Positions 25,809 through 35,094 of a stretch of 64,000 nt of DNA are shown piece by piece; position 1 is the first letter of the stretch; every line of letters starts with the position of its first letter. This stretch comes from Desulfosediminicola flagellatus (GTDB taxonomy: Bacteria > Desulfobacterota > Desulfobulbia > Desulfobulbales > Desulfocapsaceae). The stretch spans positions 1,442,001 through 1,506,000 of the forward strand of contig NZ_CP050698.1 of NCBI RefSeq assembly GCF_005116655.2. The letters are read 5' to 3'. The translations under genes and the position numbers were made by a program. The notes under the pieces were generated by a model. It saw only the letters and a program-made list of their open reading frames with translations, did not search any database and had not been told where the DNA came from.

Positions 25809-27934
25809 TCTATGGAACACCTAACAGGGAAAACCCACTGGCCCTGATCATTGATGATGATCTGTCAATGAGACTGGCTATGGAGGCGGCACTGAAAAAA
25901 GTAGGGTTTGCTTGTATCCTGGCTGAGAATGGACGAAAGGGAATAGATCTGTTTAGGGAAAATAATCCAGATCTGGTTTTGCTTGACGTGGTAATGCCGG
26001 AGATTGATGGTTTCGAAACCTGTACAATGTTACGAGGATTGCCTGGTGGAGGATTGACACAAATTCTCATGGTGACCGGCCTTGATGATGTCGAGTCAAT
26101 CGATTTGGCATTTAAAGTTGGAGCCGATGGCTTTATTTCCAAACCGATCAATTGGGTGATTCTCGGGCATAGAAGTCGATATATGCTGCGGGCGGGACAG
26201 GCATTCCAGGAGCTGAACCGGTCGAGATTCAGGCTTGAGAAAACCCAAAAAATGGCAAGGCTTGGCAACTGGGAGGTTGATCTCGTAAGTGGTCAGTTTC
26301 TCTGTTCAGATCAGGCGAGTTATCTGCTGGGACTTAATGGTAATAGCGGTAACGTTACGTATGATGGTTTCTTTCACAATATTGAGGCAGAAGATCGGGA
26401 AGATGTACAGGATAAAATTGATACGGCCATTAGAGAGGAAAAACCGGTACGGTTACTTTACAGGGTGTATCACGCTGATGGTACAATGCGTCACATCCTT
26501 AACCAGGCAGAAATTCTGTATAACGATCAGGATGTTCCGATCCTGCTTCTGGGTGCAGTACAGGATGTAACCCGACAGAAGGTCGCAGAGGAAGAAATAC
26601 GTAAACTTGCTTTTTATGATGGATTAACAGGTTTATCCAACAGATTACTGTTTATGAATCGTATGGAGCAGGAGATAGTAGCCGCTAAGCGCAACAATTC
26701 AACGTTTGCCCTGCTGTATCTCGATCTTGATCAGTTCAAACGTATTAATGATACGTTCGGCCATTATATCGGCGATCATCTGTTGAAAAAAATAAGTGTT
26801 GCACTTCTAAAATCTATCAGGTGTACAGATACTGCATCCCGCATTGGTTGTTCCGAGAATCCTGAGGAAATGATTGCCAGGCTGGGAGGTGATGAATTCA
26901 CCATTATTTTAAATGATATTCATGAAGCAGAGCATGTAGCATTGGTAGCACGCCGGATAATAAAAGAGGTGCCTAAATCTCATATTATAGAAGGGCATGA
27001 GATAACTGTGACGACAAGTATCGGAATCAGTATGTACCCCACGGACGGAAGTGACGCTAATGTTCTGTTAAAGAATGCCGATACTGCGATGTATCAGGCT
27101 AAGAACATAGGAAGAAATAACTATCAGTTTTATCGAGAATCATTAAATGTTCAGACTGTAGAACGATTTTCTCTCGAAAGAGACATTGCCAAAGGATTGG
27201 AACGGGATGAGTTTCTCCTCTATTATCAACCTAAAATTGATGTTAAAACCGGGAAAATAGTAGGTGCTGAAGCGTTAATCAGATGGGATCACCCGGAGCG
27301 GGGAATGGTGCCGCCGGGTAAGTTTATTTCAATAGCTGAAGAATCAGGTCAGATTGTTAAAATAAACAGATGGGTAGTTACGTCGGCAAGCAAACAATGG
27401 CAGCAGTGGATAGTTGACGGGTATGAACCTGGTGTGGTTGCTGTGAATCTGTCAGGGTACCAGTTTGCCCAGCAGAATGTGTTGGAGACACTGTCAGATG
27501 CTTTATCGAGTGCGGGGCTTGAAAATCGGTTTTTCGAGATTGAGATCACAGAAAATATTCTCATGCAGAATATTGAGGAGACATCCCAGATTCTCCAGGA
27601 GCTAAAAGCGATGGGGATTGCAGTTACTCTTGATGATTTTGGGACCGGGTATTCGTCCCTCAGTTATTTAACATCGTTTCAGGTGGATAGAATAAAAATC
27701 GACAGGGCGTTCGTTATGAGTTGTACTGAACAGCCGACGAACCTGATTATCATCAAGGCTATTATTGCAATGGGGCACAGTCTCGGCATTAAAATTGTAG
27801 CAGAAGGTGTGGAAACTCTGGAGCAACTCGATATTATACGCAATTACGGAGCTGATGAGGCGCAAGGGTTTTATTTTTCTAAACCAGTCCCTGCAGAAGA
27901 GTTTGTGGAGCTCCTCAAAAAATGGCAAATATAG
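25805..27934 (+). CDS. REC-PAS-GGDEF-EAL response regulator
   Basis: A 709-residue cytoplasmic regulator. An N-terminal receiver (Asp in [10 protein letters not shown]) is followed by a PAS/PAC sensor (about 145-255), GGDEF domain with intact LGGDEF at about 359-363, and an EAL domain with GAEALIRW (about 487) and [10 protein letters not shown]. Both catalytic signatures look complete, so synthesis or breakdown of c-di-GMP is possible; which dominates cannot be told from sequence. The 4-base overlap with the hybrid kinase gene strongly suggests this is the kinase's output: YfiR - CHASE8 kinase - c-di-GMP enzyme. Confidence 0.93.
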   Translation: MIYGTPNRENPLALIIDDDLSMRLAMEAALKKVGFACILAENGRKGIDLFRENNPDLVLLDVVMPEIDGFETCTMLRGLPGGGLTQILMVTGLDDVESIDLAFKVGADGFISKPINWVILGHRSRYMLRAGQAFQELNRSRFRLEKTQKMARLGNWEVDLVSGQFLCSDQASYLLGLNGNSGNVTYDGFFHNIEAEDREDVQDKIDTAIREEKPVRLLYRVYHADGTMRHILNQAEILYNDQDVPILLLGAVQDVTRQKVAEEEIRKLAFYDGLTGLSNRLLFMNRMEQEIVAAKRNNSTFALLYLDLDQFKRINDTFGHYIGDHLLKKISVALLKSIRCTDTASRIGCSENPEEMIARLGGDEFTIILNDIHEAEHVALVARRIIKEVPKSHIIEGHEITVTTSIGISMYPTDGSDANVLLKNADTAMYQAKNIGRNNYQFYRESLNVQTVERFSLERDIAKGLERDEFLLYYQPKIDVKTGKIVGAEALIRWDHPERGMVPPGKFISIAEESGQIVKINRWVVTSASKQWQQWIVDGYEPGVVAVNLSGYQFAQQNVLETLSDALSSAGLENRFFEIEITENILMQNIEETSQILQELKAMGIAVTLDDFGTGYSSLSYLTSFQVDRIKIDRAFVMSCTEQPTNLIIIKAIIAMGHSLGIKIVAEGVETLEQLDIIRNYGADEAQGFYFSKPVPAEEFVELLKKWQI

Positions 27935-28014
27935 CCCCCCGACAGCTGCCGGGGAGCATGTTGAAATCAGATAGTTACAGTATGTAAATGTTGTTTTCTA
28001 ATCGCATTATCTGC

Positions 28015-28168
28015 TAAATAGTGCCCGACCGAAAACGGTGCATTCCATCTAACTCTTCGTTGCTTTTCAAATTTTTATTTATAGAATATCAATAATATAC
28101 TTTGGGTGAAAATCTGAATCGCGCCTCGATATTGAACAGAATGGTGAGTTTTCGGATAAAAACTAAAT
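28015..28168. repeat. Miniature inverted-repeat element, copy D
   Basis: Left end CCGAAAACGGTGCATTC; the right end on the minus strand CCGAAAACTCACCATTC, 13 of 17 positions identical. The interior CTCTTCGTTG matches copy E and CGCGCCTCGATATTGAA matches copies B and C. The right edge reaches the stop codon of trmFO (28163-28165). The element lies between the 3' ends of two convergent genes. Confidence 0.65.
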
Positions 28169-29476
28169 AGAGTTTTCTTTCATCCAGTTTTCAAGATCGG
28201 CCAGGCCAGTCTCGGCCCGCATTTGACCACGAAATCTTTTAGGCACCTTTTTTTTCCAGGCCGGGAAGAGGCCAAAATTAACATTCGAGGGCTGGAAGTT
28301 TTTCGCCTCGCTCATCGTGAGGTGGTTAATCAAAGCACCGAGAGCAGTAGTTGGTGGCGGGGCAGGTGTTTCTTGTTCCAGAGCCTTTCTTGCAGCATTA
28401 ATACCTGCAAGCAGGCCCATGGCGGCAGACTCCACATATCCCTCAACTCCTGAGAGTTGCCCTGCAAGCAACATGTTCGGCCGTGATGTAAATTCCAGGC
28501 CCGGAGTAAGAATTTCGGGCGCACAGATAAATGTGTTTCTGTGGATGGAGCCGAATCGTTCAAACTCCGCATTTTCCATACCCGGTATCATCCGAAAGAT
28601 CCTTTTTTGTTCTCCGTAGGTGAGCTTAGTCTGGAAGCCAACCATGTTGTAGGTTGTTCCTTCCCTGTTCTCCATGCGCAATTGTACAACAGCATGCGGG
28701 TCATTTCCGGTTCGAGGATCAGGCAGGCCAACCGGCTTCATCGGCCCGAATCTGAGGGTTTCATCTCCTCGTGAACGAATAATCTCTATGGGCAGGCAGC
28801 CTTCAAAATATTTAGGATTTTCGAAGTCCTTTAAGGGAACATACTGCGCATTAGCAAGTTCAGTTATAAATGTCGTGTATTGCTCTTCATCCATTGGACA
28901 GTTCAGGTAGTCACCGGGACCGTCATCGTATCGTGATTTACGGTAGATAATATCCATATCCAGTGAATCCGCATTAACGATAGGGGCAATGGCATCATAG
29001 AAGGCGAGTCGGTCTCGTCCTGTGAGTTTTATAAGGGCTTCTGTCAGTTTTGGAGAGGTCAGGGGGCCGGTAGCGAGAATAACAATAGTATCGGGATCAT
29101 CCGGGAATTCTGTAATTTCTTCCCGGACGATGGTGATATCGGGATGTTGCTCAAGCGTTTCAGTAATCTTTGCGGAAAACTGATCCCGGTTAACAGCAAG
29201 AGCTTTGCCGGCAGGAACTTCACACTCAAATGCTGTTTTCATGATAAGGGAATTACACTTCCGCATCTCTTCTTTGAGTAAACCTACGGCAGAGGTTACA
29301 TCGTTAGACCTGAACGAGTTGCTGCAGACCAGTTCAGCCAGTCCGGGTGAGCTGTGGGCGGGGCTGTAGTTGTGGGGTTTCATGTCATAGAGAGTAACCT
29401 TACAACCACGTTGTACTGCTTGCCATGCCGCTTCTGATCCTGCGAGACCGGCGCCGATAATAGTGATATTTTTCAT
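28163..29476 (-). CDS. trmFO: Methylenetetrahydrofolate-tRNA uracil-5-methyltransferase (FADH2-oxidizing)
   Basis: Forms ribothymidine-54 in the tRNA T-loop using methylene-THF and FAD. About 437 residues. The FAD-binding motif GAGLAGSEAAWQ opens the protein, followed by SPGLAELVCSNSFRS, ATGPLTSPKLTE, and GQLSGVEGYVESAAMGLLAG, all characteristic. The ATG at 29476 starts at the conserved MKNITIIG; a GTG at 29500 would add eight residues without a better ribosome site. A convergent neighbour and repeat copy D lie at its 3' end. Confidence 0.95.
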   Translation of the reverse strand: MKNITIIGAGLAGSEAAWQAVQRGCKVTLYDMKPHNYSPAHSSPGLAELVCSNSFRSNDVTSAVGLLKEEMRKCNSLIMKTAFECEVPAGKALAVNRDQFSAKITETLEQHPDITIVREEITEFPDDPDTIVILATGPLTSPKLTEALIKLTGRDRLAFYDAIAPIVNADSLDMDIIYRKSRYDDGPGDYLNCPMDEEQYTTFITELANAQYVPLKDFENPKYFEGCLPIEIIRSRGDETLRFGPMKPVGLPDPRTGNDPHAVVQLRMENREGTTYNMVGFQTKLTYGEQKRIFRMIPGMENAEFERFGSIHRNTFICAPEILTPGLEFTSRPNMLLAGQLSGVEGYVESAAMGLLAGINAARKALEQETPAPPPTTALGALINHLTMSEAKNFQPSNVNFGLFPAWKKKVPKRFRGQMRAETGLADLENWMKENSI

Positions 29477-29534
29477 AGTGATATATTGTAAATCAAGCAC
29501 AGATGCTTGAGTTTATCTGTAATTAATGAACTGA

Positions 29535-30080
29535 TTACGGGAACTGAACCTGTACCCGCACTTTTCTTCTTCCCCAGACCAACGCTTCATTATGAGAGTT
29601 GAAATAGAGGTCAATCCTGTCTTTACCTTTGATGGCACTGCCTCTATCTTCCACGCGGCCCCATCCGTATCCTGGCACGTACATTTTGGTGCCGAAGGGA
29701 TAGTAGCGCGTATCTGCAGCAATGGTGCCTTCATCGGCCAGTATCGACCAGGGCATTACGCGAAATGGGATCATATACGGTTTTTGAACTGTGTCCATGG
29801 AAAAGAGACCCGGTTGGGGCTCATGGGGCATTGTCCCGCTGGCGGTATGACCGCTGTATGGCTTGCCACCTTTGCTCGTATATTTATTCCAAAAATCGAG
29901 TTTAAACGCTGCACTGCTGCCACGTTCCCAGCCACAGCAGGAGGAACATCCGCAATATGCTGTTGCCTCAATCAGCCTGCCGACTGGTTTTTTGGCGCAA
30001 CCGGCAAGCATTGCAAGAACCAGTAATGAAAGTAATAGGAACAGGCGGGCAGGTTGTGAAGGGGACGTTTGAAATATCAT
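29535..30080 (-). CDS. 3D domain lipoprotein
   Basis: Probably about 182 residues from ATG at 30080, which overlaps the mutL stop (ATGA). It begins with a lipoprotein signal peptide (LAMLAGC, Cys about 28). A cysteine-rich segment follows (AYCGCSSCCGW). The C-terminal 3D (Asp-Asp-Asp) domain contains GTIAADTRYYPFGTKM, VEDRGSAIKGKDRIDLYF. This fold resembles the catalytic double-psi barrel of MltA-type lytic transglycosylases, so a cell-wall hydrolase or carbohydrate-binding role at the outer membrane is likely. Translational coupling to mutL probably has no functional meaning. Confidence 0.85.
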   Translation of the reverse strand: MIFQTSPSQPARLFLLLSLLVLAMLAGCAKKPVGRLIEATAYCGCSSCCGWERGSSAAFKLDFWNKYTSKGGKPYSGHTASGTMPHEPQPGLFSMDTVQKPYMIPFRVMPWSILADEGTIAADTRYYPFGTKMYVPGYGWGRVEDRGSAIKGKDRIDLYFNSHNEALVWGRRKVRVQVQFP

Positions 30081-32023
30081 GTTCTGTGGAACCATTTTTT
30101 TAAGTCGTTCTGGTTGAATTGTTTCACTACCGGGCGCCCATGGGGACAATGAGAGAACAGGTTTGCTCTGGCCATCCTGTTAAGCAGGCTGTCGATCTCC
30201 CGGTGGCTTAGAGTTGTTCCGGCTTTCACTGCAGCCTTGCACGCCATTGTGGAAAGTATGGTGTCAATCCTGTCACCACTATCCCTGCGGTTGGATTCAC
30301 TTCCGAACTGTTCAAGAACATCGTTCAGTAACTCGGTGGGATTGGCCTGCCCGGCGAGTGCCGGAATGGCAGATATAATAAACGAATTACCGCCAAACTC
30401 ACGCAGGGAGAAACCCATATGATCAATTTCTTCTTGATGTTTTTCAACGAGCTGAACCTGAAATAGCGTCAGTTCGACAGTTTCTGGAAAAAGCAGAGTC
30501 TGACGGGCGACATTGTTTCCGAGATATTGCTGGCGAAGTTCTTCGTAGAGCAAACGTTCATGAGCAGCATGCTGGTCGATAACCAGCAACCCTTCACTGT
30601 TGCGACAAAAAATATAGAGATCACTAAACTGCCCGACTATCTGTAAACCATGGCCTACTGGTGCTTTGGGAAGCAATGACGCTGGCTGTGCAGGTTCCTG
30701 TGGCTTACTGACTGCTGCAACAGGTCGTTCCGTTTGCGGTACCGGTTCGCAGGTCTCGAATAGCCCGATGTCGTTGCCTGGATGAGGTGGTTCGGCCGGT
30801 AAATCATGTGGCGGCTCGGGGATGAACGGTTCGCTGCTGCTGAATTGCCGATCTTCCATCTGGGGAGACGGGGGAAACATTGGTGTAGGACGTGGTGCTG
30901 CATTTTTTGTCTTTCTGTCCTGAATGTCGGGAACCGGCGAAAAAGGGTTTTCAACAGGCTGTTCTCTTTCGACAGGAACTGTAGTCGCCGTTGGTTTATT
31001 ATGACCGAACATTGCAGTCTGCAAACGTCTCTGCTCATTATTCATTGCAGAAGCTACAGCCTGGCTGATCAAATAATGAATATCCCTGCTATTGCCGAAT
31101 CTGACCTCATGTTTCGCCGGATGAACGTTTACATCAATCTCGGAAGGAGGAAGAATCAGGTGGATAAGTCCTGCTGGATTTTTACCCTTCATCAGAAAAC
31201 CGCGTAAACCTTCTGCGACCCCATGGGTCATCATGCGGTCTTTGATAGCTCTACCATTGACAAAAAGTCTGAGCCGTGCGGGACCAGTATGGAGTTTTTC
31301 CGGTGGAATTAGAAATCCGTAAACTCTGCGTTCAGGAGTGGTCGCATGTTCATCTCCTATACAGATATACCTGCCGTTGTAATGTATTAACTGAGACAGA
31401 CGTTCTTCGAGTGAAAGTGTATTATCCAGATATATTGTGCGCTTACCGTTTACAGTAAGTGAAAAAGTGATCTCAGGATTAGCGAGTGCGTAATTTTTAA
31501 TTACCTCATCAATATGGTTCAGTTCAGTTCTGACTGTGCGTAAAAACTTCTTTCGGGCCGGTGTGTTTCCAAAGAGATTTTTGATCTCAAATATTGTACC
31601 TACACTGCAACCTGCCTCATGCACTTTCTGCAATTTGCCAAACTGAATTTCAGCTCGTGTACCAAGTTCGGCATCAGCACGTCTGGATATAATGGTCATC
31701 TTTGAGACCGATCCAATTGATGGGATTGCCTCGCCGCGAAATCCAAGCGTACCAATAGCAGTAAGATCTTTGTCTGTATGAATTTTAGATGTACCGTGTC
31801 GCTCAAGACTGAGGAGGACGTCATCTTCATCCATACCTTCACCATTATCAATAATGCGAATCAGTCTGGTTCCACCACCTTCAATTTCGACTTCGATTCG
31901 GCTTGCACCTGCATCAAGGCTGTTTTCTAAAAGTTCTTTGACGACTGAAGCGGGACGTTCAACAACTTCACCAGCGGCTATCTGGTTAGCTAGCTGGTCA
32001 GGGAGAATACGGATTTTGGACAT
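30077..32023 (-). CDS. mutL: DNA mismatch repair protein MutL
   Basis: Couples MutS mismatch recognition to strand removal. 648 residues. The N-terminal GHKL ATPase has VVERPASVVKELLENSLDAG, DNGEGM and GFRGEAI. A proline-rich linker (about 330-450) precedes the C-terminal dimerisation domain. This contains DQHAAHERLLYEE, fitting the DQHA-X2-E-X4-E endonuclease motif, and CPHGRP near the end. It is therefore likely a nicking MutL, as in bacteria lacking MutH. mutS is not in the window. The 3D lipoprotein gene starts within its stop codon. Confidence 0.96.
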   Translation of the reverse strand: MSKIRILPDQLANQIAAGEVVERPASVVKELLENSLDAGASRIEVEIEGGGTRLIRIIDNGEGMDEDDVLLSLERHGTSKIHTDKDLTAIGTLGFRGEAIPSIGSVSKMTIISRRADAELGTRAEIQFGKLQKVHEAGCSVGTIFEIKNLFGNTPARKKFLRTVRTELNHIDEVIKNYALANPEITFSLTVNGKRTIYLDNTLSLEERLSQLIHYNGRYICIGDEHATTPERRVYGFLIPPEKLHTGPARLRLFVNGRAIKDRMMTHGVAEGLRGFLMKGKNPAGLIHLILPPSEIDVNVHPAKHEVRFGNSRDIHYLISQAVASAMNNEQRRLQTAMFGHNKPTATTVPVEREQPVENPFSPVPDIQDRKTKNAAPRPTPMFPPSPQMEDRQFSSSEPFIPEPPHDLPAEPPHPGNDIGLFETCEPVPQTERPVAAVSKPQEPAQPASLLPKAPVGHGLQIVGQFSDLYIFCRNSEGLLVIDQHAAHERLLYEELRQQYLGNNVARQTLLFPETVELTLFQVQLVEKHQEEIDHMGFSLREFGGNSFIISAIPALAGQANPTELLNDVLEQFGSESNRRDSGDRIDTILSTMACKAAVKAGTTLSHREIDSLLNRMARANLFSHCPHGRPVVKQFNQNDLKKWFHRT

Positions 32024-32123
32024 AAGAGAAACGAATTAGTTGCGAGTTCAAGGGTAAGTGGTACATTGATTTTGATTCTCAAAGATACAGAACCATACAT
32101 ATTTTACCAATAGTATTCTCCAC

Positions 32124-34004
32124 GTGTCAGACAAAAATACCAGCTCACCACGACAAACGCAGGCCCGTAAGGCGACTAAACGAAAAAAACCCTGCAATGA
32201 AAAGCACATAATAGGATTTCTCTTTTTTATCTGTTTTCTGCTTACCGGTTTTCTCGGGTCAATGTTGTTTACCCTGAAAAGTCTTGAAATACCGGACGTT
32301 CGTTCTGTCGCAAAATATACTCCTCCACAGGCGACTGTCATTTATGATCGTCATGGCCAGGTGATAGAGCGGGTCTTTGCAGAGAACAGGACGGTGGTTT
32401 CTCTTGATGCGATGAATCCGCTATTGCCAAAAGCCTTTGTTGCAGCCGAGGATGGCCGTTTTTTCGAACATGCCGGCCTTGATCTGATTTCTGTTTTACG
32501 TGCTGTTTTTGTAAATATTCGTAGCGGACGTAAAAGTCAGGGTGGTTCCACTATTACTCAACAGGTGGCTCGTGCACTTCTGCTTACGCCAGAGAAAACA
32601 TATATACGAAAATTCAAAGAAGCTATCCTGGCCTGGAGGATTGATACACTCCTTACGAAAAATGAAATACTGTATATCTATCTCAATCAGATTTATCTTG
32701 GTGAGGGAGCTTATGGGGTAGAAGCTGCCGCCCAGGTCTATTTTGGTAAACACTCCTCTAATCTGACCCTCTCAGAAGTCGCACTTCTTGCGGGTCTGCC
32801 TCAGGCACCAAGCAGATATTCACCAATTAAACACCTTAAACGTGCACGTGCCCGGCAACGATATGTGCTGAACAGGATGGCTGAAGACGGCTACATTTTA
32901 CCTGATTCAGCGCGCAATGCGTTTGCTTCAAATCTTCGAATAAAGAAAAGTCGCAGTTCCTATGATAGTGCTAACGGCTATTATCTTGAAGTGGTTAAGA
33001 AGCAGGCTTTCGAAAAAATTGGTATGCCGTTGGAGCAGGCAGGAGCACATATTTACACATATCTTGATCCTGCGATGCAATATAATGCAACTCAAGCTGT
33101 TATCAATGGTATTCAGGCTGCAGGAGCCCGGCAGACTCTTCGCAAAGATAGACCCGGAAAGGCCCCGCAGGGAGCCCTTGTCTGTTTGGAAAGAAATAGT
33201 GGAAGGGTGCGGGCCTTGGTAGGAGGGGCAGATTTTAAAGTATCTCCATTTAACAGAGCAACTCAGGCAAAAAGACCGGCGGGATCAATTTTCAAACCTT
33301 TTGTATATGCTGCCGCTTTACAGAGTGGCTGGCAGCCGCTCTCAATTATCAGTGACGCCCCCCTCTCTATTTCAGGGGGTACGCATGGAAAATGGCAACC
33401 GAAAAATTATTCCGGGGAATATCATGGTGACACTACACTTGAGACAGCACTTGCTAAATCGTATAACGTCGCGACAGTCAGGTTGATGCAGAAGGTTGGA
33501 GTGAAAAAGGTTCATGCAATGGCTGAAGCAGCGGGGATACAATCAAAAATGCCCCCTGACCTTTCTCTGGCACTTGGAGCGGTAGATGTTTCTTTACTAG
33601 AAATGACTGCAGCTTACGGTCCATTCGCAAATGGCGGAAGATACACCAGCCCTACGTTTATTGATCATATTACCTATGGTGGAGAACGGCTTAAAAATGA
33701 CCTTCCGATGAAAATTCAAACCTTATCTGCCGATACAGCGCTAAAAATGAGAACTATGCTTGAAGGTGTTGTGAAGCAGGGAACAGGTACGAGGGCTGTG
33801 GGTTTGCCAGGTATTACCGGTGGTAAAACCGGGACCTCGGATGAAAACAGAGATGCGTGGTTTGTTGGTTTTAACGGTAACTATGTAACCGGCGTCTGGG
33901 TTGGGCACGATCGTAATGAAACTCTGGGCAATAAGGAAAGCGGTGGGAGAACTGCGGTACCGATATGGCGAGAATTTATGGGAGCAGTACGAAGTGTGAA
34001 GTGA
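32124..34004 (+). CDS. Class A penicillin-binding protein (PBP1A-like)
   Basis: A bifunctional peptidoglycan glycosyltransferase/transpeptidase in the cytoplasmic membrane. 626 residues with GTG start. A positively charged tail and one transmembrane helix (about 28-50) lead to a GT51 domain (AAEDGRFFEHAGLD, GGSTITQQVAR, NQIYLGEGAYG). The transpeptidase domain has SxxK (GSIFKPF), SxN (SYN) and KTG (GGKTGTS). It is shorter than E. coli PBP1A, lacking the OB-fold insert. It is divergent from mutL with about 100 bp between starts. Confidence 0.94.
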   Translation: MSDKNTSSPRQTQARKATKRKKPCNEKHIIGFLFFICFLLTGFLGSMLFTLKSLEIPDVRSVAKYTPPQATVIYDRHGQVIERVFAENRTVVSLDAMNPLLPKAFVAAEDGRFFEHAGLDLISVLRAVFVNIRSGRKSQGGSTITQQVARALLLTPEKTYIRKFKEAILAWRIDTLLTKNEILYIYLNQIYLGEGAYGVEAAAQVYFGKHSSNLTLSEVALLAGLPQAPSRYSPIKHLKRARARQRYVLNRMAEDGYILPDSARNAFASNLRIKKSRSSYDSANGYYLEVVKKQAFEKIGMPLEQAGAHIYTYLDPAMQYNATQAVINGIQAAGARQTLRKDRPGKAPQGALVCLERNSGRVRALVGGADFKVSPFNRATQAKRPAGSIFKPFVYAAALQSGWQPLSIISDAPLSISGGTHGKWQPKNYSGEYHGDTTLETALAKSYNVATVRLMQKVGVKKVHAMAEAAGIQSKMPPDLSLALGAVDVSLLEMTAAYGPFANGGRYTSPTFIDHITYGGERLKNDLPMKIQTLSADTALKMRTMLEGVVKQGTGTRAVGLPGITGGKTGTSDENRDAWFVGFNGNYVTGVWVGHDRNETLGNKESGGRTAVPIWREFMGAVRSVK

Positions 34005-34082
34005 TTGTATAGAGAGCGTGAAGCATTTATAGGCGTATTATGGGGTGGGATATCCGTGAATGGACAGGCGGTTTGTACAAGC

Positions 34083-34111
34083 TGTGACAGCGGAGAAAAT
34101 CCGCTGTCACA
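34083..34111. terminator. Hairpin downstream of csp and PBP genes
   Basis: A perfect 12 bp stem TGTGACAGCGGA / TCCGCTGTCACA with a GAAAA loop lies between two convergent genes. There is no strong T-run on either side, so termination would be Rho-assisted or the hairpin protects 3' ends. Confidence 0.6.
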
Positions 34112-34124
34112 AAGAGCTATATGA

Positions 34125-34325
34125 CTAGATCTTTTTTACATCTTTTGCAGCTGGTCCTTTCTGACCATCTGTAATCTCAAAGCTTACTCTGTCACCTTCA
34201 GCAAGAGATCTGAAACCATCGCTCTGTATTGCTGAGTGATGAACGAATACATCCTGTCCACCATCTTGCTCGATAAAACCAAACCCTTTTGCGTCATTAA
34301 ACCACTTGACTGTACCTTCTGGCAT
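34125..34325 (-). CDS. Cold-shock protein (CspA family)
   Basis: A 66-residue single-domain nucleic-acid chaperone. RNP1 (KGFGFIEQ) and RNP2 (DVFVHHSAI) are intact. AGGAG lies 8 bases before the ATG. About 238 bp of non-coding sequence precede it, consistent with the long regulated leader common to csp genes. Several copies per genome are usual. Confidence 0.95.
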   Translation of the reverse strand: MPEGTVKWFNDAKGFGFIEQDGGQDVFVHHSAIQSDGFRSLAEGDRVSFEITDGQKGPAAKDVKKI

Positions 34326-34563
34326 TGCAGCTACTCCTGTGTTTGTTAGTGGGGTGTGCCCCTGTTTTCAATACCCCGAAATGCCTAAGCAAACTCAGGG
34401 CGCCAACCTGATAACCAGATTGGATGGTACTACGTAGTTTTATTAGAAAATATAGAATGGAATCTGTATTTTTAAAATCTAGGCTACGTATATCTTTTAC
34501 GTTTATTTACGTCTAATACTTACACTGCTTGTGTACAACATGAGGCGAGTACGTACAAGCCTT
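34326..34563 (-). promoter_or_regulatory. Probable long csp leader
   Basis: The 238 bp before the cold-shock gene hold a hairpin (34403-34410 with 34416-34423) and repeated TACGT/ACGTA motifs near 34434, 34484, 34499, 34508 and 34550. On the minus strand TTAGAC followed 17 bases later by ATATAC offers a weak sigma-70-like promoter. A thermoregulated 5' UTR is likely from known csp biology but cannot be proved here. Confidence 0.35.
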
Positions 34564-34839
34564 TTATCTGCGACGTTTACCCTTTTTCTGGGGTTTTGCT
34601 TCACGACACACTAGCTGACGATGTTTGTACTCATGCTTATTGAGTGTTTCCATTGCCTTATGGCCGTCTGAGCGGGTCGCCATCTCAATAAAGGCAAAAC
34701 CTTTTGATCGACCAGAAAATTGATCGGTGACAAGGTTTGCAGTTATAACCTCTCCGTATTGTGTAAAAAGCTCAAGAACTTCAGCTTGATTAATATCATA
34801 AGGGAGGTTGCCAATAAAAAGTTTCAATTCCTGCTCCAC
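34564..34839 (-). CDS. RRM-type RNA-binding protein
   Basis: A 91-residue protein made of one RNA recognition motif with RNP2 LFIGNLPYD near the start and RNP1 SKGFAFIEM at about 45-53. A basic tail (KPQKKGKRRR) follows. The start is GTG; no ATG exists upstream in frame and the ribosome site is weak. Glycine-free RRM proteins of this size occur in cyanobacteria and delta-proteobacteria, often cold-responsive. The neighbouring csp on the same strand suggests a shared RNA-chaperone role. Confidence 0.9.
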   Translation of the reverse strand: MEQELKLFIGNLPYDINQAEVLELFTQYGEVITANLVTDQFSGRSKGFAFIEMATRSDGHKAMETLNKHEYKHRQLVCREAKPQKKGKRRR

Positions 34840-35037
34840 TGTCTGTGACCAGCACGATTTTTTGTCGGCAGCGAAAATGCAAAGGAAACTGCAAGAAAGT
34901 GTCGAGAAGCACTATGCGTGATCTGATTTTTGTTAGGCGTGGTTGCACGCTACACCAGTTGCGGCTACCTTACAAGAAAATAACTGTCTGAATCCAGAAC
35001 AAGAAAACAGCGTATAACTATATAGAAAACGGTAAGA

Positions 35038-35069
35038 CAGGGTCTTCACGAAGAAAAGTGAAGACCCTG
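35038..35069. terminator. Hairpin downstream of pit
   Basis: A perfect 12 bp stem CAGGGTCTTCAC / GTGAAGACCCTG with an 8-base loop, 26 bp past the pit stop on the minus strand. It probably terminates the pit-DUF47 operon; the following T content is modest. Confidence 0.7.
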
Positions 35070-35094
35070 CTTGAAAAAGGGAGTGGCAAAAATA

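Noticed and set aside
27936-27955. Terminator after the GGDEF-EAL gene
   Set aside because: Stem of only five strong pairs and no T-run; repeat copy D is the more likely 3' structure.
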